Below are positions 16,794-24,140 of a DNA stretch of 35,833 bases, piece by piece. Positions within the stretch are counted from its first letter, which is position 1. Each line of letters starts with the position of its first letter. The notes beneath the pieces are model-generated. The model searched no databases. It was not told the origin of the DNA and worked only from the letters and a program-made list of their open reading frames with translations. The stretch is taken from assembly GCA_013388555.1 (NCBI GenBank), contig JACAFD010000049.1, positions 1-35,833 of the forward strand, read 5' to 3'. Made by a program: the position numbers and the translations under genes. This DNA comes from Nitrospirota bacterium (lineage in GTDB: Bacteria > Nitrospirota > Nitrospiria > Nitrospirales > Nitrospiraceae).

Positions 16794-16880
16794 AAGGTTG
16801 AGGGTAAGGTCAAGGTTGAGCAAAGATCGGATCTTCATCGTTTCACTCTCTGTCTCAACCTTAACCTCAGCCTCAACCTT
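16794..16880. repeat. Inverted repeat with hexameric arms between flgN and flgK
   Basis: Left arm 16794-16820 and right arm 16854-16880 are 27 bases each and complementary at 24 positions. Each arm is four tandem degenerate hexamers of the form AGGYTR. The loop is 33 bases. It would form a strong stem in the transcript between the flgN stop and the flgK start. No T run follows. Confidence 0.85.
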
Positions 16881-16892
16881 CCCCTCACGCCG

Positions 16893-17402
16893 CTACCCCT
16901 TTTGACGAAACATCATGGCACCCATACCACAGTCACGAGGTTCTCCGGAGTTTGAGTAAAGCCCCAGAGGAGCCGTGGCCTGGCGCACGACGTTCAGCCC
17001 TTTTCTGATGAAAATTTGAAGGCTGTTCAGGATGCCGGCATTGATCGATATCTCGTGTCGAAGCGCGCGGATCTTCCCGGCCATCCTTGTATACAGTGTT
17101 TCCAACCGCTGAGCCTCTCCTGTCTCGAGCCGTTCCAGAATAACGCTCAGAGAAATGGTCGACGGAGCGAGATTCCAGTGACCAGCCAACTGCGCCACCC
17201 ACGCCGTTCGTTCCGTTTCAAGCTGATGAAGACCATTCAACAGCTCGGCTCGCTGATGATTGACCTCGGCCATATCCGTTAATTTCAGTGCGCGAAGGAC
17301 TTGTCGTTCTCGCTGAATATTGTGCGCCAGCGCATCGCACTGGGCCTCTTCACGGCGTAGGATGTGATCGAGTTGCTGGAGAGCCGTCACAATGTCCTGC
17401 AT
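16893..17402 (-). CDS. flgN: FlgN-type flagellar export chaperone, 169 aa
   Basis: A nearly all-helical protein with heptad-like leucines (LQQLDHILRREE, RQVLRALKLTDM, LLNGLHQLETERT) matching the FlgN family, which binds FlgK and FlgL in the cytoplasm and brings them to the export gate. Location between flgM and flgK supports this strongly. The family is weakly conserved, so the call depends partly on position. ATG at 17402 with a weak GGA upstream. Length typical (about 140-160). Confidence 0.8.
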   Translation of the reverse strand: MQDIVTALQQLDHILRREEAQCDALAHNIQRERQVLRALKLTDMAEVNHQRAELLNGLHQLETERTAWVAQLAGHWNLAPSTISLSVILERLETGEAQRLETLYTRMAGKIRALRHEISINAGILNSLQIFIRKGLNVVRQATAPLGLYSNSGEPRDCGMGAMMFRQKG

Positions 17403-17475
17403 GGCTTTGGTATCCGTGGAGTGTGAGAACGTGAAGCGTATCTCGTTTTCGCGCGAGACTCGCGAGGCGGGGTGA

Positions 17476-17545
17476 AGGCTGAAGACTGAAGGCTGAAGTG
17501 TTCGGATCTCCGATCTCTAGCCTTCAGCCTGCACCCCTTCAGCCT
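17476..17545. repeat. Inverted repeat, GGCTGAAG family, between flgM and flgN
   Basis: AGGCTGAAG occurs twice at 17476-17484 and 17490-17498. Its complement occurs twice at 17522-17530 and 17537-17545, so each arm contains a direct repeat and the arms pair. It shares the unit with 8857-8934. It begins 11 bp past the flgM stop. Confidence 0.8.
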
Positions 17546-17555
17546 TTCCAACCTA

Positions 17556-17858
17556 TTAAAGAACCGCGTCGGTGAGCGTCTGACGTATGAGCGCGTCGGC
17601 AACCTCTTTCCCCGACACTGAATAGGTGCCGGCATCCACTGCCCGGCTAATCCTCTCGATCCGCTCCTCTCGTGCGGCATCCGGCTGATCGGCCAGCGCT
17701 TTGATCCGCTGGATCTCTTTGGCCCGATCTGAAATCTGCACACGATCCTGGCGTCCATCCTGTTGGGTCCGCTGCTTTGCACTGACCACCTCGGTTTCTT
17801 GGATCCCGAGTAGGAGCTTGGCAAGATGATCTGGCTTACCATGACCGGAGATCTGCAT
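17556..17858 (-). CDS. flgM: Anti-sigma-28 factor FlgM, 100 aa
   Basis: The C-terminal half has the FlgM sigma-binding pattern: VQISDRAKEIQRIKAL, then RIERISRAVDAGTYSVSGKEVADALI. The N-terminus is basic and disordered-looking. FlgM binds FliA until the hook is complete and is then exported. GGAG lies eight bases before the ATG. A FliA-type promoter lies 84 to 111 bases upstream, so it would be made by the factor it inhibits, as in enterics. It heads flgM-flgN-flgK-flgL. Confidence 0.92.
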   Translation of the reverse strand: MQISGHGKPDHLAKLLLGIQETEVVSAKQRTQQDGRQDRVQISDRAKEIQRIKALADQPDAAREERIERISRAVDAGTYSVSGKEVADALIRQTLTDAVL

Positions 17859-17941
17859 AACGGTGGCTCCTCTCTATTCGTTCCTCTATTGGTGCACTCC
17901 AGCACTCTCGAGAGGGTGGGAGGCGATCCTTGTCGGTTACA

Positions 17942-17969
17942 GTATCGGCTACCGATTCTGAAAACTTGA
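17942..17969 (-). promoter_or_regulatory. Sigma-28 (FliA) promoter for flgM operon
   Basis: TCAAGTTT, a 12-base spacer and GCCGATAC match TAAAGTTT and GCCGATAA at 7 of 8 positions each; the spacer is one longer than the usual 11. The -10 block overlaps the flgJ stop codon. The start would be near 17935, with a ~77-base leader. Confidence 0.7.
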
Positions 17970-18296
17970 GGGAGGGAGCATATTTTCTGTATACTCCTGA
18001 ATCATTTTTGCCAAGCCAAGCCCCCCTGCCTGGGAAGCCAATCGACCGATTTCCTGGTCATAGAATGAGTAAAAGTAGGTCCCTCCCTTGTTCTCCAGTG
18101 CTCCCTTTGGGACTGTTTCTCTCATGACTTTCAACAGATTAGAGATAAAGTAGGCTTCAAATTCATGGGCTGCCCCCTGTAGGTCCGCCAGTTGATCCTT
18201 CCGATCCTTAATACGTATCTCTGGAGTCATCAACAGGCCATGTTGAGTCTCAGCTATCTTACCGATGGAGCTGAGAGCCGTCTCAGCGTAATTCAA
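17949..18296 (-). CDS. flgJ: FlgJ rod-binding domain protein without muramidase domain, 115 aa
   Basis: The segment LQGAAHEFEAYFISNLLKVM through YFYSFYDQEIGRLASQAGGLGLAKMI is the FlgJ N-terminal rod-cap domain. The C-terminal peptidoglycan hydrolase domain of enteric FlgJ (313 aa in all) is absent; another enzyme must cut the wall. Single-domain FlgJ is common outside gamma-proteobacteria. The first in-frame start is TTG at 18296 with GGTGA close ahead; an upstream stop prevents extension, and the next ATG would be within the conserved region's approach, so TTG is kept with some doubt. Confidence 0.85.
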   Translation of the reverse strand: MNYAETALSSIGKIAETQHGLLMTPEIRIKDRKDQLADLQGAAHEFEAYFISNLLKVMRETVPKGALENKGGTYFYSFYDQEIGRLASQAGGLGLAKMIQEYTENMLPPSSFQNR

Positions 18297-18341
18297 GATG
18301 TCACCATAAAGTCAGTAATACGCTACAAATCAGTATCTTGG

Positions 18342-19475
18342 CTAAATTACGTCAAGATTAGCTTGAAGTGCTCCGGCTGCTTTGAGGGCAGATAAAATCG
18401 CCACCAGGTCCCTGGGGGTCACCCCGACCGCATTCAACGCTGCTACCACATCTCCCAGCGTCACAGTTTCATCCATGACGATCAGTCTGGACTCCTGCTC
18501 CTTTACCTCTGTCTGAACATCGGTCGTGACCGTGGTCTGTCCACCGGTGGACCCGATTAACGGAGCGGGAGGCTGGGAAACGTTTTGCGTGTTCTTTACT
18601 GAGATCGTGAGATTACCATGTGAGACGGCGCAGGTAGAGATACGGACATGTTCTCCCAGTACCACCGTCCCGGTCCGCTCATTTACGACGACCTTGGCAG
18701 GCAGGTCAACATTGACATCCAATCCTTCGATCGTGGAGATGTACTCGACGACTCGGCCACGGAATGTCGCAGGAATCGCGGCCCGGACAAGTCCGGCATT
18801 GACCGGTGTCGCGCTCCCTTTGCCGAACACCCCATCGATCGCTTCCGATGTCCGGATCGCCGTCGTAAAATCCGGGTGACGCAAGAGCAGCGACACGGTC
18901 TCCCACGATTCAATCTCGATGCCTGCGTCCTTTTCGATGATCGCACCTCCTGGTACGATCCCCGCGGATTGATGGTTCTTGGTCACGGTGGATCCGCCGG
19001 CCCCGCCCGTTCCACCCAAGAATCCTCCGATTGATACCGGCCCTTGCGCCACGGCATAGACCTGCTGATTCGCCGCCTTCAGCGGAGTGAGCAACAATGT
19101 GCCGCCTTGCAGGCTCTTCGCATTAGCCATCGACGAGACGAGCACATCGACCGTCAAGCCTGGCTTCGCGAAGGGGGGCAATTTGGCCGTCACCATCACC
19201 GAGGCGATATTGCGCGTCAGCAACTGGATCGGATCGATCACGAGATTGATACCCATCTTGTTCAACATCGACATCATGGCCTGAATCGTGAACTGACCGC
19301 CGATCACCTGATCACCGGTCCGATCCAATCCGACGACAAGGCCGTAGCCGATCAACTGGTTGTCCCGAACTCCTTCGAATGATCCCACGTCCTTAATGCG
19401 AACCGCATGCGCCGGTATCGCCCAGAGGAGGCTTCCCAATAGCAACAATCCGATGCTCATCCTTGCTCGTATCAT
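18342..19475 (-). CDS. flgI: P-ring protein FlgI, 377 aa
   Basis: A signal peptide (MSIGLLLLGSLLWAIPAHA, cleavage after about residue 24) precedes VRIKDVGSFEGVRDNQLIGYGLVVGL, the FlgI signature. The C-terminal VTLGDVVAALNAVGVTPRDL is also diagnostic. It forms the periplasmic P ring around the rod, in a Gram-negative envelope. The frame extends to a TTG at 19538, but the ATG at 19475 gives a proper signal peptide. No clear Shine-Dalgarno precedes it. It overlaps the stop of the small upstream ORF in ATGA, which suggests coupling. Length typical (about 365). Confidence 0.95.
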   Translation of the reverse strand: MIRARMSIGLLLLGSLLWAIPAHAVRIKDVGSFEGVRDNQLIGYGLVVGLDRTGDQVIGGQFTIQAMMSMLNKMGINLVIDPIQLLTRNIASVMVTAKLPPFAKPGLTVDVLVSSMANAKSLQGGTLLLTPLKAANQQVYAVAQGPVSIGGFLGGTGGAGGSTVTKNHQSAGIVPGGAIIEKDAGIEIESWETVSLLLRHPDFTTAIRTSEAIDGVFGKGSATPVNAGLVRAAIPATFRGRVVEYISTIEGLDVNVDLPAKVVVNERTGTVVLGEHVRISTCAVSHGNLTISVKNTQNVSQPPAPLIGSTGGQTTVTTDVQTEVKEQESRLIVMDETVTLGDVVAALNAVGVTPRDLVAILSALKAAGALQANLDVI

Positions 19476-19780
19476 GTCGTGTGTCTCGCATGGGTAAAAG
19501 GTGAACCGACCCGTCGACGAACAAAGCGGCTCAACCAACCCAGTTCATCGGTGATCACGGCCGGCATAGATCTGGGTGCCGATTCTTCCGAATCTGCTTT
19601 AATGCCCACAGGATCGTCACAATGTCGAAGGGGATCTACCTCTGCATGTCGCAGAACTCTGTTCATTACCATCAACTCCAATGATCGTGTCACGACCGCA
19701 CGGTGCCAGAGATCCCAACGGATGCCCTTTGTGCGCCGCATGACATGTTTCATGGGGCCTGTGTCCTTACCCCTCACCAT
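19472..19780 (-). CDS. Unrecognised small protein between flgH and flgI, 102 aa
   Basis: An open frame fills the flgH-flgI gap completely. Its ATG at 19780 overlaps the flgH stop by 7 bp and its stop overlaps the flgI start in ATGA. Both overlaps look like translational coupling, and flgI has no good ribosome site of its own. The protein is basic (many Arg and His), with no signal peptide, membrane segment or motif I recognise. The middle has ELGWLSRFVRRRV. Codon third positions are less GC-rich than in its neighbours, which argues against a long-established gene. An upstream TTG at 19792 would add four residues. Could be a genuine accessory P/L-ring gene, or a degenerate remnant. Confidence 0.5.
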   Translation of the reverse strand: MVRGKDTGPMKHVMRRTKGIRWDLWHRAVVTRSLELMVMNRVLRHAEVDPLRHCDDPVGIKADSEESAPRSMPAVITDELGWLSRFVRRRVGSPFTHARHTT

Positions 19781-20487
19781 GGACTGATCCAATCAAGTAT
19801 CCGGACGAGCCACCCAGGGCGTTGGACATCGTCCAGAACTCCCAGCCCCGAATACTCGATCTTGGCATCGGCAATGGCGGACGACAGCACGGTATTCTTG
19901 GTATTGACATCAACCCGCCGCACAATGCCCGCGATCGACATCAATTGCTTCTCGCTATTCACCGTAACTTCCCGGCGGCCCTCTACTCGAAGATCACCGT
20001 TAGGTAGCACTTCCATAACGACGACGGAAATGGTTCCCGTCAAGGTCCCTTCCCGGTTCGTGGCGCCCTTGCCTCCAAACTTGTTCGAGGCGCTCGCGTC
20101 AATGCCTAGCCCCCGTCTGGCTTCGCCCCCAAGGCGAAAGCCGGGAATACCGACATATCCAATTGCGCTGCCGGCCAGACTGTTTTGGATCGTGGAATCC
20201 CGCTCGGCCGAAGTGTCGGCGGACTTCGATCCCTTATGGTTTTCAACAATTTTAATCGTCAGAATATCTCCGACGCGCATCGCTCGCATATCTTCATAGA
20301 GGTAGGCACGGCCATTTTCTTCTTGCCAGAGAGAACCCAGCGTCTTCGGCGCAGGCAAGGGAGGAACCATGAGCTTTGAGGCCGCTTGTTGCGACGATGA
20401 CGCGCAGCCATAACTTAGAACCGCGACTCCCAGCAGAATCAGCGTCATCGGCGCAAGGCATGTGAACTTAGCCTTAGAATTCAACAC
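19774..20487 (-). CDS. flgH: L-ring lipoprotein FlgH, 237 aa
   Basis: The N-terminus is a lipoprotein signal with lipobox LSYGC (Cys28), then SLWQEENGRAYLYEDMRAMRVGDILTIKIVE, the FlgH signature. The C-terminal half has NGDLRVEGRREVTVN. It forms the L ring in the outer membrane. The frame opens to 20541, but the GTG at 20487 has GGGAG seven bases ahead and overlaps the flgA stop by 14 bp, which is the coupled arrangement expected. Length typical (about 230). Confidence 0.95.
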   Translation of the reverse strand: MLNSKAKFTCLAPMTLILLGVAVLSYGCASSSQQAASKLMVPPLPAPKTLGSLWQEENGRAYLYEDMRAMRVGDILTIKIVENHKGSKSADTSAERDSTIQNSLAGSAIGYVGIPGFRLGGEARRGLGIDASASNKFGGKGATNREGTLTGTISVVVMEVLPNGDLRVEGRREVTVNSEKQLMSIAGIVRRVDVNTKNTVLSSAIADAKIEYSGLGVLDDVQRPGWLVRILDWISPW

Positions 20488-21280
20488 GAACAGCTCCCGG
20501 TCCGACAATCTTCGCACGCAGCTCTTTACCTGAATCGGCATTGGCGACTGTGACGGTCTGCCCGACTTCCCCGCTCGATCTGGTCACGCCGACCGCTTGG
20601 ATCGAGAGCCCTCCGCGCCTCGCTTCGATGGACACGCGATCCCCCTTGCGGACAGCGTACGGCCTTTTCACCATCCCGAGACGAATTGGGTTGTTGGTCT
20701 GCAATGGGCGCGCAACGCTCCTCCCGATGACATCCCTCACATCGACAATGAACTGATGGTCCAAATCCGTGAGTTTGACGCGATGAACCGTGACATCCTC
20801 TGCCTCGAGCACCGTGTCGATCGGGAGGACTCGTGTCGGAACGACGGCGTCGATGGATGCCGACACATCCGCGATGGCGTCAATCGTCTGCCATGGCTTC
20901 CCATTGATGTTGACCTGCACATGAAAGTTCCGCCGCCCGAGACCCTCTCCATAACCGTTCGAAGAGATCCTCAGGTCGATGGCACCCGAAGGGACCTTCA
21001 TCGGATCAAGCGGGTCTACCATGGCAATATGGACGGCACGGACTCGCCCCGCCATCTCCTGCTCAAGCACTCGCTGAATACTTCGATGGATTTGCTCCGG
21101 ATGCAATTGGTGCACGGCCAGCCTTGATTCGCTTCGCTTCACGCCGGAGCGATCTTCCGACCCGGCCTCCCGAACGGACACTGCTTGAGACTGTTGCAGA
21201 GCAGCAGCTTCTGTCATGAGCGGACCGAGACACAGTACGGCCAGCAGGGTGCACTGAATACATACACGAGGTACAGCCAT
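20474..21280 (-). CDS. flgA: Flagella basal body P-ring formation chaperone FlgA, 268 aa
   Basis: A signal peptide (about residues 1-26) leads to a SAF-type domain: VLPIDTVLEAEDV, then DVIGRSVARPLQTNNPIRLGM and GVTRSSGEVGQTV. This is the C-terminal half of FlgA, a periplasmic chaperone for FlgI. GTG at 21304 is possible, but the ATG at 21280 has GGGAGG ten bases ahead. Spacing from flgG is 26 bp. The N-terminal half is poorly conserved, as usual in this family. Confidence 0.9.
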   Translation of the reverse strand: MAVPRVCIQCTLLAVLCLGPLMTEAAALQQSQAVSVREAGSEDRSGVKRSESRLAVHQLHPEQIHRSIQRVLEQEMAGRVRAVHIAMVDPLDPMKVPSGAIDLRISSNGYGEGLGRRNFHVQVNINGKPWQTIDAIADVSASIDAVVPTRVLPIDTVLEAEDVTVHRVKLTDLDHQFIVDVRDVIGRSVARPLQTNNPIRLGMVKRPYAVRKGDRVSIEARRGGLSIQAVGVTRSSGEVGQTVTVANADSGKELRAKIVGPGAVRVEF

Positions 21281-21306
21281 AGGAAAGATCCCTCCCTGGA
21301 TCACAA

Positions 21307-22098
21307 TTACCGCTTCAGATTGTTCGCGATCGACATCATTTCATCAGAAGCTTGAATCGTCTTTGAGTTTATCTCATAGCTGCGTTGCGCAATGATCATG
21401 TTGACCATTTCCTCTGCCAGGTTCACGTTGGAGCTTTCCAGAAAGCCCTGTTGGATCGTCCCAAATCCTGTCGAGAAGCCACCGGTGCCTTGCAACGGAG
21501 GACCGGAGGCAAAACTGTCGAGAAAGAGGTTGTTTCCCGTCGCGACAAGCCCGGACGGATTGTCGAACCGGGTCAGTTGGATCTGCCCCACTTGCGACGC
21601 TTGGGTGACGCCGGGAAGCAATACGGATACGGTGCCGTCTTGGCCGATATCCAGTTTCAATGCCCCTGACGGAATCGTAATGACGGGATTGAGGAGATCA
21701 CCGTCTCCGGTCACCAGATTCCCGACATTGTCACGCTTGAACGAACCGTTGCGGGTGTACATGACCGTTCCATCCGGCCGCGAGACCTGGAAGAACCCCG
21801 CCCCATCGATCGCGATGTCCAATTCGTTGTTTGTCTGCCGCATATTTCCCTGTATCCATTCCTTAGCCACCGTCACGGGACGGACTCCTGCCCCGATCTG
21901 GATACCGACGGGAAACACACCGACATTTGATGCATTGGTGCCCGGCATACGTTGGACCTGATACAGCAGATCGGCGAACTCCGCGCGACTACGCTTGAAC
22001 GAGTTCGTATTGACGTTCGCCAGATTGTGCGCAATCGTATCGACATTGATCTGTTGGGCGGTCATTCCGGTGGCCGCCGTCCACATCGCTCGAATCAT
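21307..22098 (-). CDS. flgG: Distal rod protein FlgG, 263 aa
   Basis: MIRAMWTAATGM, then HNLANVNTNSFKR near the start, and NVNLAEEMVNMIIAQRSYEI with SIANNLKR at the end are the rod/hook N- and C-terminal motifs in FlgG form. It makes the distal rod through the P and L rings. GGAGG lies five bases before the ATG. Length typical (260). It follows flgF in the operon; the gap is filled by an inverted repeat. Confidence 0.96.
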   Translation of the reverse strand: MIRAMWTAATGMTAQQINVDTIAHNLANVNTNSFKRSRAEFADLLYQVQRMPGTNASNVGVFPVGIQIGAGVRPVTVAKEWIQGNMRQTNNELDIAIDGAGFFQVSRPDGTVMYTRNGSFKRDNVGNLVTGDGDLLNPVITIPSGALKLDIGQDGTVSVLLPGVTQASQVGQIQLTRFDNPSGLVATGNNLFLDSFASGPPLQGTGGFSTGFGTIQQGFLESSNVNLAEEMVNMIIAQRSYEINSKTIQASDEMMSIANNLKR

Positions 22099-22115
22099 AG
22101 AGTCCTCCTGCGTCT

Positions 22116-22186
22116 CTCGTCGTTCGTGAAGCGTGAAGCGTCAGAATCCGAAAACGAACGACGCTTCACGAGATACGTTTCACGCC
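22116..22186. repeat. Inverted repeat, GCGTGAAACG family, between flgF and flgG
   Basis: An 11-bp stem pairs CGTGAAGCGTC at 22132-22142 with 22160-22170. Outer copies of CGTGAAG / CGTTTCACG extend the arms. The unit GCGTGAA(A/G)CG repeats within each arm. It is the same family as 24141-24272 and 13457-13480. It ends at the flgF stop codon. Confidence 0.75.
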
Positions 22187-22957
22187 CTACAGCACTCGAC
22201 CGATGTCTCGAATCGAAAGTTCCGCCATATGATCCAGGGTCTGAATCAGCTTCTGCGACGACTCGTAGTTCCGCGTACCCTGAAGCATTTTGACCATCTC
22301 ACCGATTGCATTGACGTTCGACTCCTCGATGTGTCCCCCCTGGACTTGCGGATTCTTCGCCGGTGTGGCGGCATCGGATGCAAAGAGTCCTTCGAGATGC
22401 TTTCCCGGCATCTGATCCACAGGGAAATCCATCACTTTGAGCGTCGCCACCGTTTGCCCATCGACATGGATCGCCCCTTGCGAACTCACTTGGACCGTGC
22501 CGGGCGGGACCTTGATTTCCCCCTTTGTGCCCATGACCGGATAACCCAGGTTCGTAACCAACCGGCGCTGAGAGTCCAGCGAGAACATGCCGTTCCTGGT
22601 ATAGCGAATTCCCTGGGGAGTCTTGATCTCGAAAAATCCACTGCCCTGGATTGCCGCGTCGAGAGGATTCCCGGTGATTCTGATCCGGCCCGCCTCAAAT
22701 GATGTGCGAACTGCGTGGGGTGCTGTGAAAACTCGCTCAGCGGGGCCGAACGGAGTGACGCCGATCTGCTGACCCAATCCTGCTGGATACGCAAAGATCG
22801 GGGCGGCAACCTGGACTCGCCCCATCACAGCCTTAAACGCCTGACCATCCTGCTTGAATCCGGCAGTATTCACATTCGCCATATTATTGGAGAAGACCTG
22901 CATCTGGCGTTCTTGCGCCAGGGCGCCGGACAGGATGGGATAGATGGCTCGATTCAT
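22187..22957 (-). CDS. flgF: Proximal rod protein FlgF, 256 aa
   Basis: NRAIYPILSGALAQERQMQVFSN then NMANVNTAGFKQ, and near the end EESNVNAIGEMVKML with HMAELS, identify a rod protein. The shorter body and 'Y(x)8 ALAQ' type start suit FlgF, with flgG next in order. Rod proteins FlgF and FlgG can be confused; position and the separate FlgG make FlgF likely. AAAGG precedes the ATG by six bases. A sigma-54 site lies just upstream, so it heads the rod/ring operon. Confidence 0.9.
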   Translation of the reverse strand: MNRAIYPILSGALAQERQMQVFSNNMANVNTAGFKQDGQAFKAVMGRVQVAAPIFAYPAGLGQQIGVTPFGPAERVFTAPHAVRTSFEAGRIRITGNPLDAAIQGSGFFEIKTPQGIRYTRNGMFSLDSQRRLVTNLGYPVMGTKGEIKVPPGTVQVSSQGAIHVDGQTVATLKVMDFPVDQMPGKHLEGLFASDAATPAKNPQVQGGHIEESNVNAIGEMVKMLQGTRNYESSQKLIQTLDHMAELSIRDIGRVL

Positions 22958-22997
22958 CTGTGGCCTTTCACGTTGGACCGTTCGACCCTGTCACTTC

Positions 22998-23012
22998 GCA
23001 ACATATATGCCA
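22998..23012 (-). promoter_or_regulatory. Sigma-54 (RpoN) promoter for flgF operon
   Basis: The minus strand reads TGGCATATATGTTGC, matching TGGCAYRNNNNTTGC throughout. The start would be near 22986, 29 bases before the flgF ATG. It would drive flgF-flgG-flgA-flgH-X-flgI-flgJ. Confidence 0.78.
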
Positions 23013-23223
23013 ACCATCCATGCCTGTCGTTCTACAAGTTGTCCGAACCGCCTGCCGGTCAGGACGCTGTAAAAACAGGGCGATCGGCTGGTCCCACCGT
23101 TCACGTGAGCCCCGCGCTCATCGAGAGAAACATGGGAAGGAATAGGCCGGGCTAGGAAAAGATTGCCGGAGTGGGAAGAAAGTCACGAGCTATAAGGTAT
23201 TCGACGAAGGACAATTCTGCGGA

Positions 23224-24009
23224 TTACGGAAGGAGTCCTGCAAAAGGAGAAGACACTGGCACTGGTTCAGAGGATGATACGGCCACGGTAGGCGAAGCAA
23301 ACTGAACAGCCTGCCCCTCAGACTTTGCTGCCTTCACCGCGCGCATAGCCTGTTTGATCAATTCGTCGGGTTCCGTGGCATCTTGAGGGTACAGTGCGAC
23401 GCCAATGCGGCATGTCAAAAACAGCTCTTGCCCTTCCAGGGTGAGAGGGAGCCCCACAGTAGCCTGCAGTTTTTCTACAATCGCTGTGACTTCCCCGGGG
23501 GAAGTGAGGTTGTCGAGAATCATCGCGAGTTGATCCTGTGCCAGACGAGCGACGGTTTCCGTGGAACGTATGACGCCCTTGACCCTGGCTGCCTGAACCC
23601 TCACCAGCACATTTCCATTCGCCTGACCTTGACTCTCTGCCACCATCCGGAAGTGATCCAGTTCTACCACAAGCAACGCAAGGGGGCGTCCGGTCTTGCC
23701 AGCACGGCCTATAGCTTGTTCCAGCAGCGTCCCGAATAATCGTCTGGTGGGCAAGCCTGTCACATAATCATAGGTCGATGACAGATCGGTGGATTTTTCC
23801 GTGGATTTTTCTCGAGGGCCTCGGGAGTTTGGATAGCGGCCCATCAGCCACAGCCCTCCAACCACGAAGAGACTGACGATACATAGAGCTATGGCCGCTA
23901 CAAGAGGAGACATAACGATGGTAGAAAGGTCCGCGCTGGGCATCAAGCCATTCTGGGAACTTATAGAGGCAGCACTGGATAAAGACATTGGCATCGTAGT
24001 GGCAACCAC
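23224..24009 (-). CDS. Membrane-anchored degenerate GGDEF protein, 261 aa
   Basis: One membrane segment (about residues 36-56) is followed by a GGDEF fold: DYVTGLPTRRLF (cf. D-x-LTGLPNRR), LALLVVELDHFR, then VARLAQDQLAMIL where VARLGGDEFAVIL is expected. The signature is therefore AQDQL at 157-161, and the inhibitory-site RxxD is RSTE. Diguanylate cyclase activity is very unlikely; it may bind GTP or a partner protein. FliA's gene lies 263 bp upstream and flgF downstream, so this looks like a flagellar accessory protein. The tail is Ser/Pro/Val-rich. The first start is GTG at 24009 with no good ribosome site; ATG at 23994 is an alternative. Confidence 0.82.
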   Translation of the reverse strand: MVATTMPMSLSSAASISSQNGLMPSADLSTIVMSPLVAAIALCIVSLFVVGGLWLMGRYPNSRGPREKSTEKSTDLSSTYDYVTGLPTRRLFGTLLEQAIGRAGKTGRPLALLVVELDHFRMVAESQGQANGNVLVRVQAARVKGVIRSTETVARLAQDQLAMILDNLTSPGEVTAIVEKLQATVGLPLTLEGQELFLTCRIGVALYPQDATEPDELIKQAMRAVKAAKSEGQAVQFASPTVAVSSSEPVPVSSPFAGLLP

Positions 24010-24140
24010 GGGTTCTACTGCCTGATCAAGGGGAGATCAACCATGCAAGTGTGTCGGTTGATTCCGGAGCAGACTTGAGAAGTGTGGGACGAACAGAAAC
24101 CGATATCAGCGGAATAGAACGAACAGGGGCGGCACTCCGC

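Noticed and set aside
16794-16880. CRISPR-like repeat array
   Set aside because: Units are 6-9 bases, degenerate and without spacers; no cas genes are near.
22187-22957. Annotation as a second FlgG
   Set aside because: FlgF and FlgG are alike, but a canonical FlgG follows directly and this protein has the FlgF-type start, so FlgF is the simpler reading.
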